Shown: one piece after another, positions 1 to 8,316 of the stretch
Position numbering within the stretch: position 1 is the stretch's first letter
How the letters are laid out: each line of letters begins with the position of its first letter
Assembly (NCBI GenBank): GCA_963797535.1
Contig: CAWCPQ010000001.1
Coordinates: forward strand, 1,302,001 to 1,366,000
DNA length: 64,000 nt
From: JAWWOL01 sp963797535
Lineage (GTDB): Bacteria; Actinomycetota; Actinomycetes; JAWWOL01
Direction: 5' to 3'
Notes under the pieces: model-generated
What the model was told of the DNA's origin: nothing
What the model saw: only the letters and a program-made list of their open reading frames with translations
Database searches by the model: none
Program-made: the position numbers and the translations under genes

Positions 1-610
1 GCTTCTGCGCGGTGCCCGCCTTGAGCCTGGTCGACCCGGCGACGATTTCGGCCCCGGTGGGCACCTCGATCGCGACGTCGGCCAGCTCTGCCAGCGGTGA
101 GCCGAGAGTGTTGACCACAACCACCAGCAGTGCCCCCGCCTCGCGCGCAGCAGTCGCCGCCCCCAGCGCGTACGGCGTTCGCCCGCTGGCGCTGACCACG
201 ATCACGGCGTCCGCCCCGACCGGGCGCAGTGCCTCCAGATTCGCTGCTCCAGCGGCCTCGTCGTCCTCGTCGCCCTCTCGGGCGTCCGCCATCGCTTGAG
301 CACCTCCAGCCAGAACGGCCACGACCTGCCCCGGCGGTGTGCCGTACGTCGGCTCGCACTCCACCGAGTCCACCACCGCGAGGCGTCCGCCGGTGCCGGC
401 CCCGATCGAGAGCATCCGACCGCCGCTGGCAAGCCGGCCGGCGATCGCGTCCACTGCGGTGGCTATCGAGGGGGCCGACCGTCGTACGGCTGTGGCCACC
501 GTCGCGTCCTCGTCGTTCATCATCAGCACCAGCTCCAGCGAGCCGTGCTCGTCGAGGTCGCCCAGCTCCGGCCGTACGACCTCGGTCGAGAGTCCGCTCA
601 GGTCATCCAT
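1..610 (-). CDS. murQ: N-acetylmuramic acid 6-phosphate etherase (3' end outside window)
   Basis: MurQ cleaves the lactyl ether of MurNAc-6-phosphate to give GlcNAc-6-phosphate, feeding recycled peptidoglycan sugar into the NagA pathway. Translating leftwards from ATG at 610 gives MDDLSGLSTEVVRPEL, then the family glycine motif GAGTGGRLAVVDSVE, an SIS core ending VVVSASGRTPYALGAA, and GSTRLKAGTAQK right at the window edge. About 203 of roughly 300 residues are present; the C-terminus lies beyond base 1. ATG at 606 is an alternative start. It diverges from nagA, and a DasR-type operator lies 50 bases upstream, so it is probably repressed by DasR. Confidence 0.93.
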   Translation of the reverse strand, partial: MDDLSGLSTEVVRPELGDLDEHGSLELVLMMNDEDATVATAVRRSAPSIATAVDAIAGRLASGGRMLSIGAGTGGRLAVVDSVECEPTYGTPPGQVVAVLAGGAQAMADAREGDEDDEAAGAANLEALRPVGADAVIVVSASGRTPYALGAATAAREAGALLVVVVNTLGSPLAELADVAIEVPTGAEIVAGSTRLKAGTAQK

Positions 611-659
611 GGCAGGTCTCCGTACCTCGCAGGTTCCTGGTTGGCCTCAGCGTATCGCA

Positions 660-675
660 AGTGGTCTGGACCAAT
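660..675. promoter_or_regulatory. DasR-type operator (dre) near murQ
   Basis: AGTGGTCTGGACCAAT is a near-palindrome closely matching the published Streptomyces dre consensus around TGGTCTAGACCA. It sits 50 bases upstream of murQ in the murQ/nagA divergent region. The dasR gene lies at 9950 in the same locus. Confidence 0.85.
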
Positions 676-699
676 TTGGCATCAAGCCTGGACATCAGG

Positions 700-715
700 A
701 TTGGTCTAGTCCACA
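700..715. promoter_or_regulatory. DasR-type operator (dre) near nagA
   Basis: ATTGGTCTAGTCCACA is the second dre-like site in the divergent region, 38 bases upstream of the nagA start codon. The two half-sites TGGTCT and AGTCCA differ from a perfect palindrome at one position. Confidence 0.83.
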
Positions 716-752
716 ATGAAAGAGTCCCACCGTCGGCCGATCAGGAGCGTGT

Positions 753-1919
753 GTGCCCATCATCTCCGCACCTCGCATGCTGGTCGAGGGGCAGTTGTCA
801 GGACCGGCGAGCGTTGTTGTCGAAGGTGACGGCATCGTCGACGTCGTTGAGGGACGACCCACAACGGACCACCTCGGTCTGGACGAGGGTTTCCTCACTC
901 CCGGTCTGATCGACCTGCAGATCAACGGTTGTTTCGGTGTCGACCTGGTCGACGCCAGCACCGAGGGCTGGCTTGCCGTCGCGTCCGGGCTCCCGGCAAC
1001 GGGAGTCACTGCTTTCCAGCCCACGTTCATCACCGCACCGGTTGACCGGCTGCTGGTCGGCATCAAGGCGGCCGCCGAGGCCTACCCCACGTTGGCCTCG
1101 TCGCCCGGCGCCGCGCGCAGCTTGGGCATCCACCTCGAGGGCCCGTTCCTTTCACCGCTGCAAGCCGGCGTCCACGACGTCAGCTTCATGCACCCCGCCA
1201 GCGCCGACGACCTCGACGCGCTACTCGCGCCGGGCGTTGTCGACCTGATCTCGATGGTCACGCTCGCACCGGAGCTGCCAGGCGCGCTCGACGCCATTCG
1301 CCGGCTGCGCGAGCACGGAATCGTCGTGTCCATCGGACATTCCGACGCCACCGGCCGCCAGGTCGAGGCCGCGGTCGGTGCTGGCGCAGGGATGGTGACG
1401 CACATCTTCAACGCCCAGCGCGGGCTCGGCCACCGCGAGCCGGGAGTCGCCGGTCAGGCGCTCGCCGACCCCGGCCTGACGGTGGGCCTGATCGCCGACC
1501 TGCACCACGTCGCACCGCAGATCTGCACGATCGTCATGCACGCGGCGCGCGGTCGGGTGGCCCTGGTCACCGACGCGGTTGCATCGGCAGGGATGCCGCC
1601 GGGCTCGTACGAGCTGGGCGGCCAGCAGATCAGCATCTCCCCCGGTGAGGGCTTCGCCCGTCGCCTCGACGGCACCATCGCCGGATCGTCGCTGTCGCTG
1701 GACGTCGCCGTACGCAACTTGGTCGGTATCGGCATCGACCCCGCCGACGTGCTCGAAGCGGCAACCCGGGTGCCGGCCGACGTTCTCGGTCGCGGCGACC
1801 TGGGCCGCCTCGCCCCCGGCGCTTGCGCCGATCTGGTCTGGTGGAGCGACGACTTCACCCCGCTGCGGGTCTGGATCGGTGGCCGGGTGGCCTACGACGC
1901 CGCGACGGTGTCCGCCTGA
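753..1919 (+). CDS. nagA: N-acetylglucosamine-6-phosphate deacetylase
   Basis: Cytoplasmic amidohydrolase (388 aa) that converts GlcNAc-6-phosphate to glucosamine-6-phosphate and acetate. Family motifs are in order: DLQINGCFGVDL near residue 54, HLEGPF (127-132) with the metal-binding Glu, GHSDAT (195-200), THIFNA (216-221) and the catalytic Asp in LVTDAV (about 274). The length is typical. The GTG start at 753 is preceded by AGGAG at 743-747. It diverges from murQ and shares the dre-containing control region; it ends in front of a strong hairpin facing the convergent oxidoreductase gene. Confidence 0.95.
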   Translation: MPIISAPRMLVEGQLSGPASVVVEGDGIVDVVEGRPTTDHLGLDEGFLTPGLIDLQINGCFGVDLVDASTEGWLAVASGLPATGVTAFQPTFITAPVDRLLVGIKAAAEAYPTLASSPGAARSLGIHLEGPFLSPLQAGVHDVSFMHPASADDLDALLAPGVVDLISMVTLAPELPGALDAIRRLREHGIVVSIGHSDATGRQVEAAVGAGAGMVTHIFNAQRGLGHREPGVAGQALADPGLTVGLIADLHHVAPQICTIVMHAARGRVALVTDAVASAGMPPGSYELGGQQISISPGEGFARRLDGTIAGSSLSLDVAVRNLVGIGIDPADVLEAATRVPADVLGRGDLGRLAPGACADLVWWSDDFTPLRVWIGGRVAYDAATVSA

Positions 1920-1935
1920 GCTTCGGACAGACCCA

Positions 1936-1957
1936 TGGGCGCCCTCCTGGGCGCCCA
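1936..1957. terminator. Hairpin between convergent nagA and oxidoreductase
   Basis: A nine-base perfect stem, TGGGCGCCC type, closes on the tetraloop TCCT. It lies 17 bases after the nagA stop and 17 bases after the stop of the convergent gene, so it can serve both strands. There is no T-tract. Confidence 0.7.
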
Positions 1958-1973
1958 CGGGCGTGCCACCCGG

Positions 1974-3008
1974 CTACTCGCCGGGATAGGTCACGCCGAC
2001 CTGCCGACGGATCTCGTCCAGCGTCGTCATGATCGACAACGTCTCGCCGAGCGGCAGCAACCCCGACTCGAGCGCACCCGCGCCGATCCGACGAGCGGCG
2101 TCGACTGCCTGGTAGCAAAGGCCTTCGTGGCCAGGGATGGGGTTGGCGTCCCACGTCAGGACGTCGCCGCCGCGGGACACAAGCCGGACCGGACCGGGAG
2201 TGTAGAAGTCCCCCGCCAGCTCGATCCTTGCCACGCTGCCGGAGATGACAGCCGTGGTGGCTGTGCGCGCGTACAACGTCGTGTCGACGACCGCCTGCGC
2301 GCCACCCGACTGCAGGATCGCGGACACCTGACCGTCGACGTTGGTGGTCGTCCTGCGCCCGACCGCAGTCACGGCCGAGGGAGTGCCGAGCACGAACGAG
2401 GCGTAGGACACCGGGTAGATGCCGAGGTCGAGCAGCGCGCCGCCGGCCAGCTCGGGCGCGTACAGCCGGCCGGTCGGGTTGAACTCCATGTACTGGCCGT
2501 GGTCGGCAATCACGCTGGCCAGCTCGCCCAGCACACCGTCCTCGAGCAGCTGCCGGACGACGTCGGTACGCGGCAGGAACCTGGTCCACATCGCCTCCTG
2601 GACGAAAACGCCCTTGGCTCGCGCCGCCGCGATGACCTCGCTGGCCTCGGCCGCGCTCCGGGTGAACGCCTTCTCCACGAGGATGTTCTTGCCTGCCTCG
2701 ATGGCGAGCAGCGCGTTGGCGTGGTGCTCGGAGTGCGGGGTCGCGATGTAGACGATGTCGACGTCCGGGTCGGCGACGAGCTCCTCGTACGAGCCGTAGG
2801 CGCTGTGGATGCCGTACTCCGCAGCGAATTCCGCCGCTTTGTCCTTGCTGCGCGAGCCGACAGCCACCACCTGCTGACCGGTGTGCTTCAGCAGCGACCC
2901 GGTGAACAGCCGGGCGATCACGCCGGTGGCCAGGATGCCCCAGCGCAGGCTCGGAGCGTCCTTGGGGTCAGCGGTACGGGGCGCGGGCAGCGATGTCGGA
3001 AAGGTCAT
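1974..3008 (-). CDS. Gfo/Idh/MocA family NAD(P)-dependent oxidoreductase
   Basis: 344-aa sugar-type dehydrogenase. The N-terminal Rossmann fold has WGILATGVIARLF, followed by YIATPHSEHHANALLAIEAG and the EKA version of the EKP catalytic motif (LVEKAFT). The C-terminal domain carries GGALLDLGIYPVSYA, typical of the dihydrodiol dehydrogenase-like branch. The substrate cannot be read from sequence. It follows the SIS gene by 57 bases on the same strand and may be the last cistron of the das-nag operon, which suggests an amino sugar, anhydro sugar or derived substrate; that is inference only. Confidence 0.85.
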   Translation of the reverse strand: MTFPTSLPAPRTADPKDAPSLRWGILATGVIARLFTGSLLKHTGQQVVAVGSRSKDKAAEFAAEYGIHSAYGSYEELVADPDVDIVYIATPHSEHHANALLAIEAGKNILVEKAFTRSAAEASEVIAAARAKGVFVQEAMWTRFLPRTDVVRQLLEDGVLGELASVIADHGQYMEFNPTGRLYAPELAGGALLDLGIYPVSYASFVLGTPSAVTAVGRRTTTNVDGQVSAILQSGGAQAVVDTTLYARTATTAVISGSVARIELAGDFYTPGPVRLVSRGGDVLTWDANPIPGHEGLCYQAVDAARRIGAGALESGLLPLGETLSIMTTLDEIRRQVGVTYPGE

Positions 3009-3065
3009 GGCTCATCCTTACACCGCCGCCAGGGAAATTGAAACGTTGTCCCCGGTGGGCCTGAG

Positions 3066-4109
3066 TCAGAGCGTGTGCGTCACCTTGGACAACCCACGCG
3101 GGGCGTCCGGGTTGAGCCCGCGAGCTATCGCGAGGGCACAGGCCAGCCGCTGGAGCGGGACGATCTCCAGTAACGGGGACAGCTCCTCGGACACACCCGA
3201 GGGCAGGACAAATCCCTTGCCGGTACGGGCAACCGCCGCCGGGTCGCCGACGACGAAAAGGTCCGCGCCGAGCTCCTCGAGCCGGGCGATCACCGGGTCC
3301 ATAGCCTTGCCACCGGGGCCGCCGCCGACAACGGCAATGACCGGCGTGCCGGCCGAGACCATGGCCATCGGGCCGTGCAGCAGGTCGGCGCCGCTGAACG
3401 ACTGAGCGGCGAGATAGCTGGTCTCCATGAGCTTGAGCGCAGCCTCGGCCACAGTGGCGTAGGAGTAGCCGCGCGCCGTCAGGACGATCCGATCAGCACC
3501 GACGTAGCGCTGGGCAGCGGTCACGACCTCGCCTCCGGTGGGATCGCTCACGCAGGCAGCAACCGCACCCGGCACGGCCGCCGCAGCTGACCCGTCGCCG
3601 TCGCAGAGCGCGTCCACCAGCAGCCACAGCGCGAACAGCTCGGCGGTGTAGGTCTTGGTAGCGGCAACGGCCCGCTCGGGCCCGGCAAGCACGTCAAGGT
3701 GCAGCTGAGCGGCCCCGGCAAGGGCCGAGGACGGGTTGTTCGTCACGGCCAGCGTCAGCGCCCCGCAGGCGCGCGCGGTCATCGTCGACTCGACCAGGTC
3801 CGGTGAAGCCCCCGACTGCGACACGGCCACGAACAGCACGTCGCGCAGGTCGGGCCGGGCGCCGTAGGCCGTCATCGACGACGGGGACGCGAGACCGGCG
3901 GCCCAACCCAGCCGCACCTCGGCGAGGTACTTGCCGTACAACGCGGCATGGTCACTCGTGCCGCGTGCCGCGAACAGAACGAAGCGCGGTGCCAGCGCCC
4001 GGATCACCGCGGCGACGGTGGCGACCTCCGGGCCGGCCGTGGAAAGCAGGCGAGCCAGCACCTCCGGCTGCTCGGCGATCTCGGCCGACATCAGGTCACC
4101 GGGGTTCAC
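3066..4109 (-). CDS. SIS-domain sugar isomerase, probable glucosamine-6-phosphate deaminase (NagB-II type)
   Basis: 347-aa protein with two SIS domains like the isomerase half of GlmS but without the glutaminase half. Motifs: FAARGTSDHAALYGKYL, VAVSQSGASPDLVEST, AATKTYTAE and LKLMETSYLAA. Such stand-alone SIS proteins in nag operons act as GlcN-6-phosphate deaminases in place of classical NagB, and no classical nagB is present here. The GTG start at 4109 overlaps the nagK stop as GTGA, which argues for translational coupling and against the longer frame starting at 4157. It would complete conversion of GlcNAc-6-phosphate to fructose-6-phosphate. Confidence 0.85.
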   Translation of the reverse strand: MNPGDLMSAEIAEQPEVLARLLSTAGPEVATVAAVIRALAPRFVLFAARGTSDHAALYGKYLAEVRLGWAAGLASPSSMTAYGARPDLRDVLFVAVSQSGASPDLVESTMTARACGALTLAVTNNPSSALAGAAQLHLDVLAGPERAVAATKTYTAELFALWLLVDALCDGDGSAAAAVPGAVAACVSDPTGGEVVTAAQRYVGADRIVLTARGYSYATVAEAALKLMETSYLAAQSFSGADLLHGPMAMVSAGTPVIAVVGGGPGGKAMDPVIARLEELGADLFVVGDPAAVARTGKGFVLPSGVSEELSPLLEIVPLQRLACALAIARGLNPDAPRGLSKVTHTL

Positions 4110-4963
4110 GCGATCTCCTTGGGCATGGACGGCTCGAGCAACAGCAGGGCACCCCACTCGGGCGGGTGCAGCGGGTCGACGGCACCGGTCAGCTCGACGA
4201 ACCGCGAGCGCAGCGCAGCGACGTTCCAGACTCCGCCGGCCATCGCCACCGGCAACGGCCCAAGCCGATGGCGTACGGCCGTCACCAGTGCCGCCAGCGA
4301 CACCGCGGCCTCGTCGAAGATCGCGGCTACAGCGGCGCTGTCCGACGCAGCCAGGGTCGGCACCAGAGCAGCGAGCAGCGATCGGTCAGTCGGCGCCGCG
4401 TAGATCGGCCCTTCGATCTCCGACACCTCGCCAAGAGAAAAATGCTTGCACACCAAGGCTTCCAGCTCGGGTAGACGTGGGCCCGTACCGTCGCTCGATC
4501 GCAACGCACGACGAATCGCCTCACTGCCGATCCAGTAGCCGCCGCCCTCGTCGCCGAGCAGATAGCCGCGACCGCCGACCCGGCACGCTTCGCCGTCGGC
4601 CGACCGCCCATAAGCCGCGGAGCCGGTGCCGGCGATCACCACGATGCCGGGGTCACCGGCGAAGGCACCGAGCAACGCACTCTCGGCGTCGTCGCCCACC
4701 GCCACGGCAGCTCCGGTCCGGGCCTTCAGAACCCCTGCGATGCGGGCCGCATCGGCAGGGCTTCGCACCCCGGCCAGACCGAGTCCCGCCTCGGTGGCGC
4801 CGGCGGAGATGATCAGGCGGGCCAGTCGATCCAGGGCGTCTGCGTGCAGCAGCACGTTGAGCGGTCCGTCAGTCAGTCGTTCGATCACGTCGTCGCCCCG
4901 CAGCACGATGGCCCTGGTGCCGGTACCGCCGGCGTCGACTCCGATGCGCAGGGACTCCGTCAT
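4106..4963 (-). CDS. nagK: N-acetylglucosamine kinase, BadF/BadG/BcrA/BcrD family
   Basis: 285-aa ASKHA-fold kinase. The phosphate-1 loop is DAGGTGTR (residues 10-17), phosphate-2 is IAGTGSAAYG, and LGDEGGGYWIG is the family glycine motif. It is expected to phosphorylate GlcNAc (or GlcN) released inside the cell by the neighbouring GH3 hexosaminidase. Its start overlaps the nagZ stop by four bases and its stop overlaps the SIS start. This is the eukaryotic-NAGK-like family, not the ROK-type NagK of enterobacteria. MurNAc cannot be excluded as an additional substrate, which would feed MurQ. Confidence 0.88.
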   Translation of the reverse strand: MTESLRIGVDAGGTGTRAIVLRGDDVIERLTDGPLNVLLHADALDRLARLIISAGATEAGLGLAGVRSPADAARIAGVLKARTGAAVAVGDDAESALLGAFAGDPGIVVIAGTGSAAYGRSADGEACRVGGRGYLLGDEGGGYWIGSEAIRRALRSSDGTGPRLPELEALVCKHFSLGEVSEIEGPIYAAPTDRSLLAALVPTLAASDSAAVAAIFDEAAVSLAALVTAVRHRLGPLPVAMAGGVWNVAALRSRFVELTGAVDPLHPPEWGALLLLEPSMPKEIA

Positions 4964-6417
4964 GGCGCGAGCAGCACCCTGGCGGCTGCCTCACCGTTGA
5001 CCCTGGCCGCGCCGAGGGTCGCGACATAGCCGCGGATCCCGGTTGGCCGCTGGGTCGGCACGCCCATCTCGACGACCACGAGATCGGGTCGGGCAGACGT
5101 TAACGCAGCCAGAATGCCTGCGTGCCAGTCGATCCGGTGGAGGTCACGGACGACCACCACGAGCGGGTGCCCATCGGCGGCCGCGAGCAGCGAACCGGCC
5201 GACGTGTCGGGCGACTCGACGCAGATCTCTTGTACGTCGGGGTCGATCACGCTCATCGGCGTACCAACACCCCACGGCACCACGCCGACGGCCTCATTGG
5301 GCCGACAACCCAACCGCACCACGACGGCACCACGGCCGACAGCAACGTCGCCGTCGACCTGCAACGCCCGCTCGGCAGCCGAGCGGCCGAGTGCTGTGCC
5401 AGCAGCCGCGTCATAGGTCACCTCTGCCCGCCGCTTCGCCGACCACTGCCCGAGAGCCCTTACCCGGTAAGCAGAAGCCTCGAGTGCGTCCGCCGAGAGG
5501 CGGCCATCGCGGACCGCCCGGACGATCGCCTTGATCAGCACGTCCACGGTCTCGGCGTCACTCGGGCCGCCGCCGGTACAGAGCAGGTCCGCCCCGGCGG
5601 CCAACGACAGCACGGCCCCCTCGAGAAACCCGACCGTGCTGGTCAACGCGGCCATGTCGAGGCCGTCGGACACGATGACGCCGGTGAACCCCAGCTGCCC
5701 GCGCAGCACACCGGTCAGGATCCGGCGGGAGATGGTCGCGGGCATCGAGTCGTAGGCCGGAACGACCAGGTGAGCTGTCATCACCGCGCGCGCGCCGGCG
5801 TCGATGCCGGCCCGGAACGGCGGCAATGCCACCCGGTCGAGCGCAGCAAGGTCGTCGTCGACGACCGGGAGGCCGCGGTGGGAGTCGACATGGGTGTTGC
5901 CGTGGCCAGGGAAATGCTTGAGGCAGGCGGCTACACCGGCACTCTGGAGTCCTTCGACGAAAGCCGCGGTGTGCCGCGATACCGACACAGGGTCCGCGCC
6001 GAAGGACCGGATGCCGATCACCGGGTTGAGCGGGTCGATGTTGACGTCGACCACAGGGGCCAGATCCAGGTCGATCCCGTACGCGGCCAGCGCCGCACCC
6101 ATGGCTGCGGCAACCGCCTCGGTCAGCGCCGCGTCGTCCGCCGCACCCAGGGCGCCATTGCCGGGGTACGACGAACCCGACGCCACTTCGGTACGCGTGA
6201 CGTCGCCGCCTTCCTCGTCGAGGGCGACCACGAAGCCGTCACCTTCGTCGTGCAGCCGCGAGGTCAGCGCCGACAGCTCGGAGGCGTCGCCCACGTTGCG
6301 CCCGTACAGCGCCACTCCGCCGAGCCCGCCGGCAATCCGCTCGTGCACCCAGGCCGGAACCTCGTGCCCCTCGAAGCCCGGCAGCAGCAGCGAGGCGACG
6401 GTCCGCTCAAGGCTCAT
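4960..6417 (-). CDS. nagZ: Glycoside hydrolase family 3 beta-N-acetylhexosaminidase
   Basis: 485-aa GH3 enzyme. It carries LDEEGGDVTRT, the NagZ hallmark KHFPGHGNTHVDSH with the His of the acid/base dyad, and the nucleophile Asp in VSDGLDMAA, followed by a C-terminal domain to about residue 480. No signal peptide is visible, so it should act in the cytoplasm on imported chito-oligosaccharides or muropeptide disaccharides. ATG at 6417 overlaps the dasC stop as ATGA; longer reading frames starting at 7107 run through dasC and are not the gene. It is the fourth cistron of the das-nag operon. Confidence 0.92.
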   Translation of the reverse strand: MSLERTVASLLLPGFEGHEVPAWVHERIAGGLGGVALYGRNVGDASELSALTSRLHDEGDGFVVALDEEGGDVTRTEVASGSSYPGNGALGAADDAALTEAVAAAMGAALAAYGIDLDLAPVVDVNIDPLNPVIGIRSFGADPVSVSRHTAAFVEGLQSAGVAACLKHFPGHGNTHVDSHRGLPVVDDDLAALDRVALPPFRAGIDAGARAVMTAHLVVPAYDSMPATISRRILTGVLRGQLGFTGVIVSDGLDMAALTSTVGFLEGAVLSLAAGADLLCTGGGPSDAETVDVLIKAIVRAVRDGRLSADALEASAYRVRALGQWSAKRRAEVTYDAAAGTALGRSAAERALQVDGDVAVGRGAVVVRLGCRPNEAVGVVPWGVGTPMSVIDPDVQEICVESPDTSAGSLLAAADGHPLVVVVRDLHRIDWHAGILAALTSARPDLVVVEMGVPTQRPTGIRGYVATLGAARVNGEAAARVLLAP

Positions 6418-7304
6418 CCCTTCACCGCTCCGGCGGTCAGGCCGGACGCGACCCGGTGCTGGATCGCCATGAAGAACACCACCACCGGCAGCGCGATGAT
6501 CGTGGAGGCCGCCATCAGCTGCGGGTAGGACGTGCCCTGCCGGTTGGTGAAGAACGACAGCCACACCGTAGCGGTGTAGTCCTGGTTGTTCTGCATGATG
6601 GTCACGGCGAGCAGGAAGTCGTTCCAGGCAAGGACGAAAGCGAAGATGCCGGTCGCGACGAGACCCGGTGCGATCAGCGGCAGGGTGATCCGGAAGAACG
6701 CGGAGATCCGGCTGCAGCCGTCGACCAACGCCGCTTCCTCGAGCTCCACCGGGATATTGATGATGAAGCCGCGCAGGGTCCACACCACGAACGGCAGCAC
6801 GAAGGTCAGGTAGGCCAGCACCAGACCGGGGATGCGGTTGGTCAGCCCGGCGGTGGCGAGCAGCCGGAACAGCGGGATCACCAGTCCGGCCAGCGGCACC
6901 ATCTGCACGCCGATGATGGCGATGATGAACAGCGCCCGGCCGCGGAAGTTGAACCGGGCCACCGCCAGTGCTGCCAGGGACGCCACGAGCAGCGACAGCA
7001 CGACCACGGAGACCACGACCAGCGCGCTGTTGCGCAGGCTGGAGACGAAGAAGTCCTTGTGCACCGCCGCGGAGAAGTTGTCCATCGTGATCGGGTACGG
7101 GAGCCACTGCGGCGTCGGCGTCAGCGACTTGTCGCCGGGCTTCAGCGCCGTCGCGACCATCCAGTAGACCGGGAACCCGATCAGCACGATCGCGACGCAG
7201 GCGATGAGGTTGAATCCGCGGCGGCGCCGGTTGCGCTTGCGCCTGGCCACCTTGGCACCCGGCCGCTCCGTCGTGGCGGGGGTGCCCGCGCTCAGGACAG
7301 TCAT
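6414..7304 (-). CDS. dasC: ABC sugar transporter permease (MalG type)
   Basis: 296-aa inner-membrane permease with about six hydrophobic segments after a basic N-terminus. The cytoplasmic EAA loop reads EEAALVDGCSRISAFF then ITLP, which contacts the ATPase. ATG at 7304 overlaps the dasB stop by four bases. Together with DasA and DasB it forms a chitobiose/GlcNAc importer. No ATPase gene is found in the locus; in Streptomyces the das system borrows the shared MsiK ATPase encoded elsewhere, and the same is likely here. Confidence 0.9.
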   Translation of the reverse strand: MTVLSAGTPATTERPGAKVARRKRNRRRRGFNLIACVAIVLIGFPVYWMVATALKPGDKSLTPTPQWLPYPITMDNFSAAVHKDFFVSSLRNSALVVVSVVVLSLLVASLAALAVARFNFRGRALFIIAIIGVQMVPLAGLVIPLFRLLATAGLTNRIPGLVLAYLTFVLPFVVWTLRGFIINIPVELEEAALVDGCSRISAFFRITLPLIAPGLVATGIFAFVLAWNDFLLAVTIMQNNQDYTATVWLSFFTNRQGTSYPQLMAASTIIALPVVVFFMAIQHRVASGLTAGAVKG

Positions 7305-8290
7305 TCGGTCGCTCCGACCTTGATCATCTGCCGGATGTACAAAATGCTGATCACCAGCAGGATGGCGACCATCACGATCGAGATGGCGGCGCCGAGCCCG
7401 AAGTTGCCCTGCCGGAAGGCGACCGAGTAGGCGTAGATGCCCATCGTCCAGAACGCCTTGTCCGGCACGTTGTCGGTGAGGATGTAGATCTGGTCGAACA
7501 CGCCGAAGTCCCAGATGATCGACAGGCTGGTCAGGATCACCAGCACCGGTCGCAGCACCGGCAGGGTCACCTTGCGGAAGATCGTCACCGCCCCGGCGCC
7601 GTCGACGGTCGCCGCCTCCACCAGCTCCTTGGGCACCTGGGTCAGGGTCGCGTACATCGTGATCACCACGAAGGGCAGCGCGCCCCAGACCACGACCACC
7701 CCGACGAGGATCAGGCCGGGCAGGTTGCGGCTCGGCACGAACCAGTCGTAGTGCGCGAACTGGTGGAACCCGATCTTGTTCAACGTGTAGTTGAGGACGC
7801 CGAACTGGTAGTCGGTCATCCACTTCCACATCTCGGCCGCCACCACGCGGGGCATGGCCCAGGCTGCGATGAGGGTGAAGGTGAGCAGCAGTCGCGCCCA
7901 GCGACTGGTCCGCTCCATCAGCAGAGCCAGGCCGAGGCCGATCACCATCGTCGCGACCACCACCACGGTGGTCCAGACGATGGTCCGGAACAGGACTGTC
8001 CAGAAGAACGGGTCGTTGAAGATGAGCTTGTAGTTGGCCAGCCCGTTGCGCGGGGCCGGCCGGCCGCCGACGATCTGGGCGAAGCCGTAGTGCCGGAAGC
8101 TGATGTCGACCAGCTTCCACATCGGGTAGGCCAGGACCGCGACCACCACGATGACCGTGGGCAGCAGCAGGAGGTACGGGGCACTGCTGCGGGTCAGCCG
8201 GCGGCGGCGTCTGCCGCCGCCGGTCGACCCACCGGAAGGAGCCGATGACCGGCGACCTGCGGGCCGTGGGGCCTGCGTCTCGACGGACAT
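7301..8290 (-). CDS. dasB: ABC sugar transporter permease (MalF type)
   Basis: 329-aa permease. A long Arg- and Gly-rich cytoplasmic N-terminus (about 40 residues) precedes six predicted membrane segments. The EAA loop VEAATVDGAGAVTIFR followed by VTLPVL is intact. The start lies 26 bases after the dasA stop, and the stop overlaps dasC. It is the partner of DasC in the amino-sugar importer. Confidence 0.9.
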   Translation of the reverse strand: MSVETQAPRPAGRRSSAPSGGSTGGGRRRRRLTRSSAPYLLLLPTVIVVVAVLAYPMWKLVDISFRHYGFAQIVGGRPAPRNGLANYKLIFNDPFFWTVLFRTIVWTTVVVVATMVIGLGLALLMERTSRWARLLLTFTLIAAWAMPRVVAAEMWKWMTDYQFGVLNYTLNKIGFHQFAHYDWFVPSRNLPGLILVGVVVVWGALPFVVITMYATLTQVPKELVEAATVDGAGAVTIFRKVTLPVLRPVLVILTSLSIIWDFGVFDQIYILTDNVPDKAFWTMGIYAYSVAFRQGNFGLGAAISIVMVAILLVISILYIRQMIKVGATE

Positions 8291-8316
8291 CGGGCTCCTT
8301 CTCGGTTACTCGGTGC

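Noticed and set aside
5122..6528. A 468-codon plus-strand frame opposite nagZ
   Set aside because: Shadow of nagZ: Arg/His/Gly-rich, no ribosome site or recognisable domain.
4960..7107. A 715-codon frame covering nagZ and part of dasC
   Set aside because: The upstream part is an out-of-frame reading of dasC. The nagZ start at 6417 overlaps the dasC stop, as in the rest of the operon.
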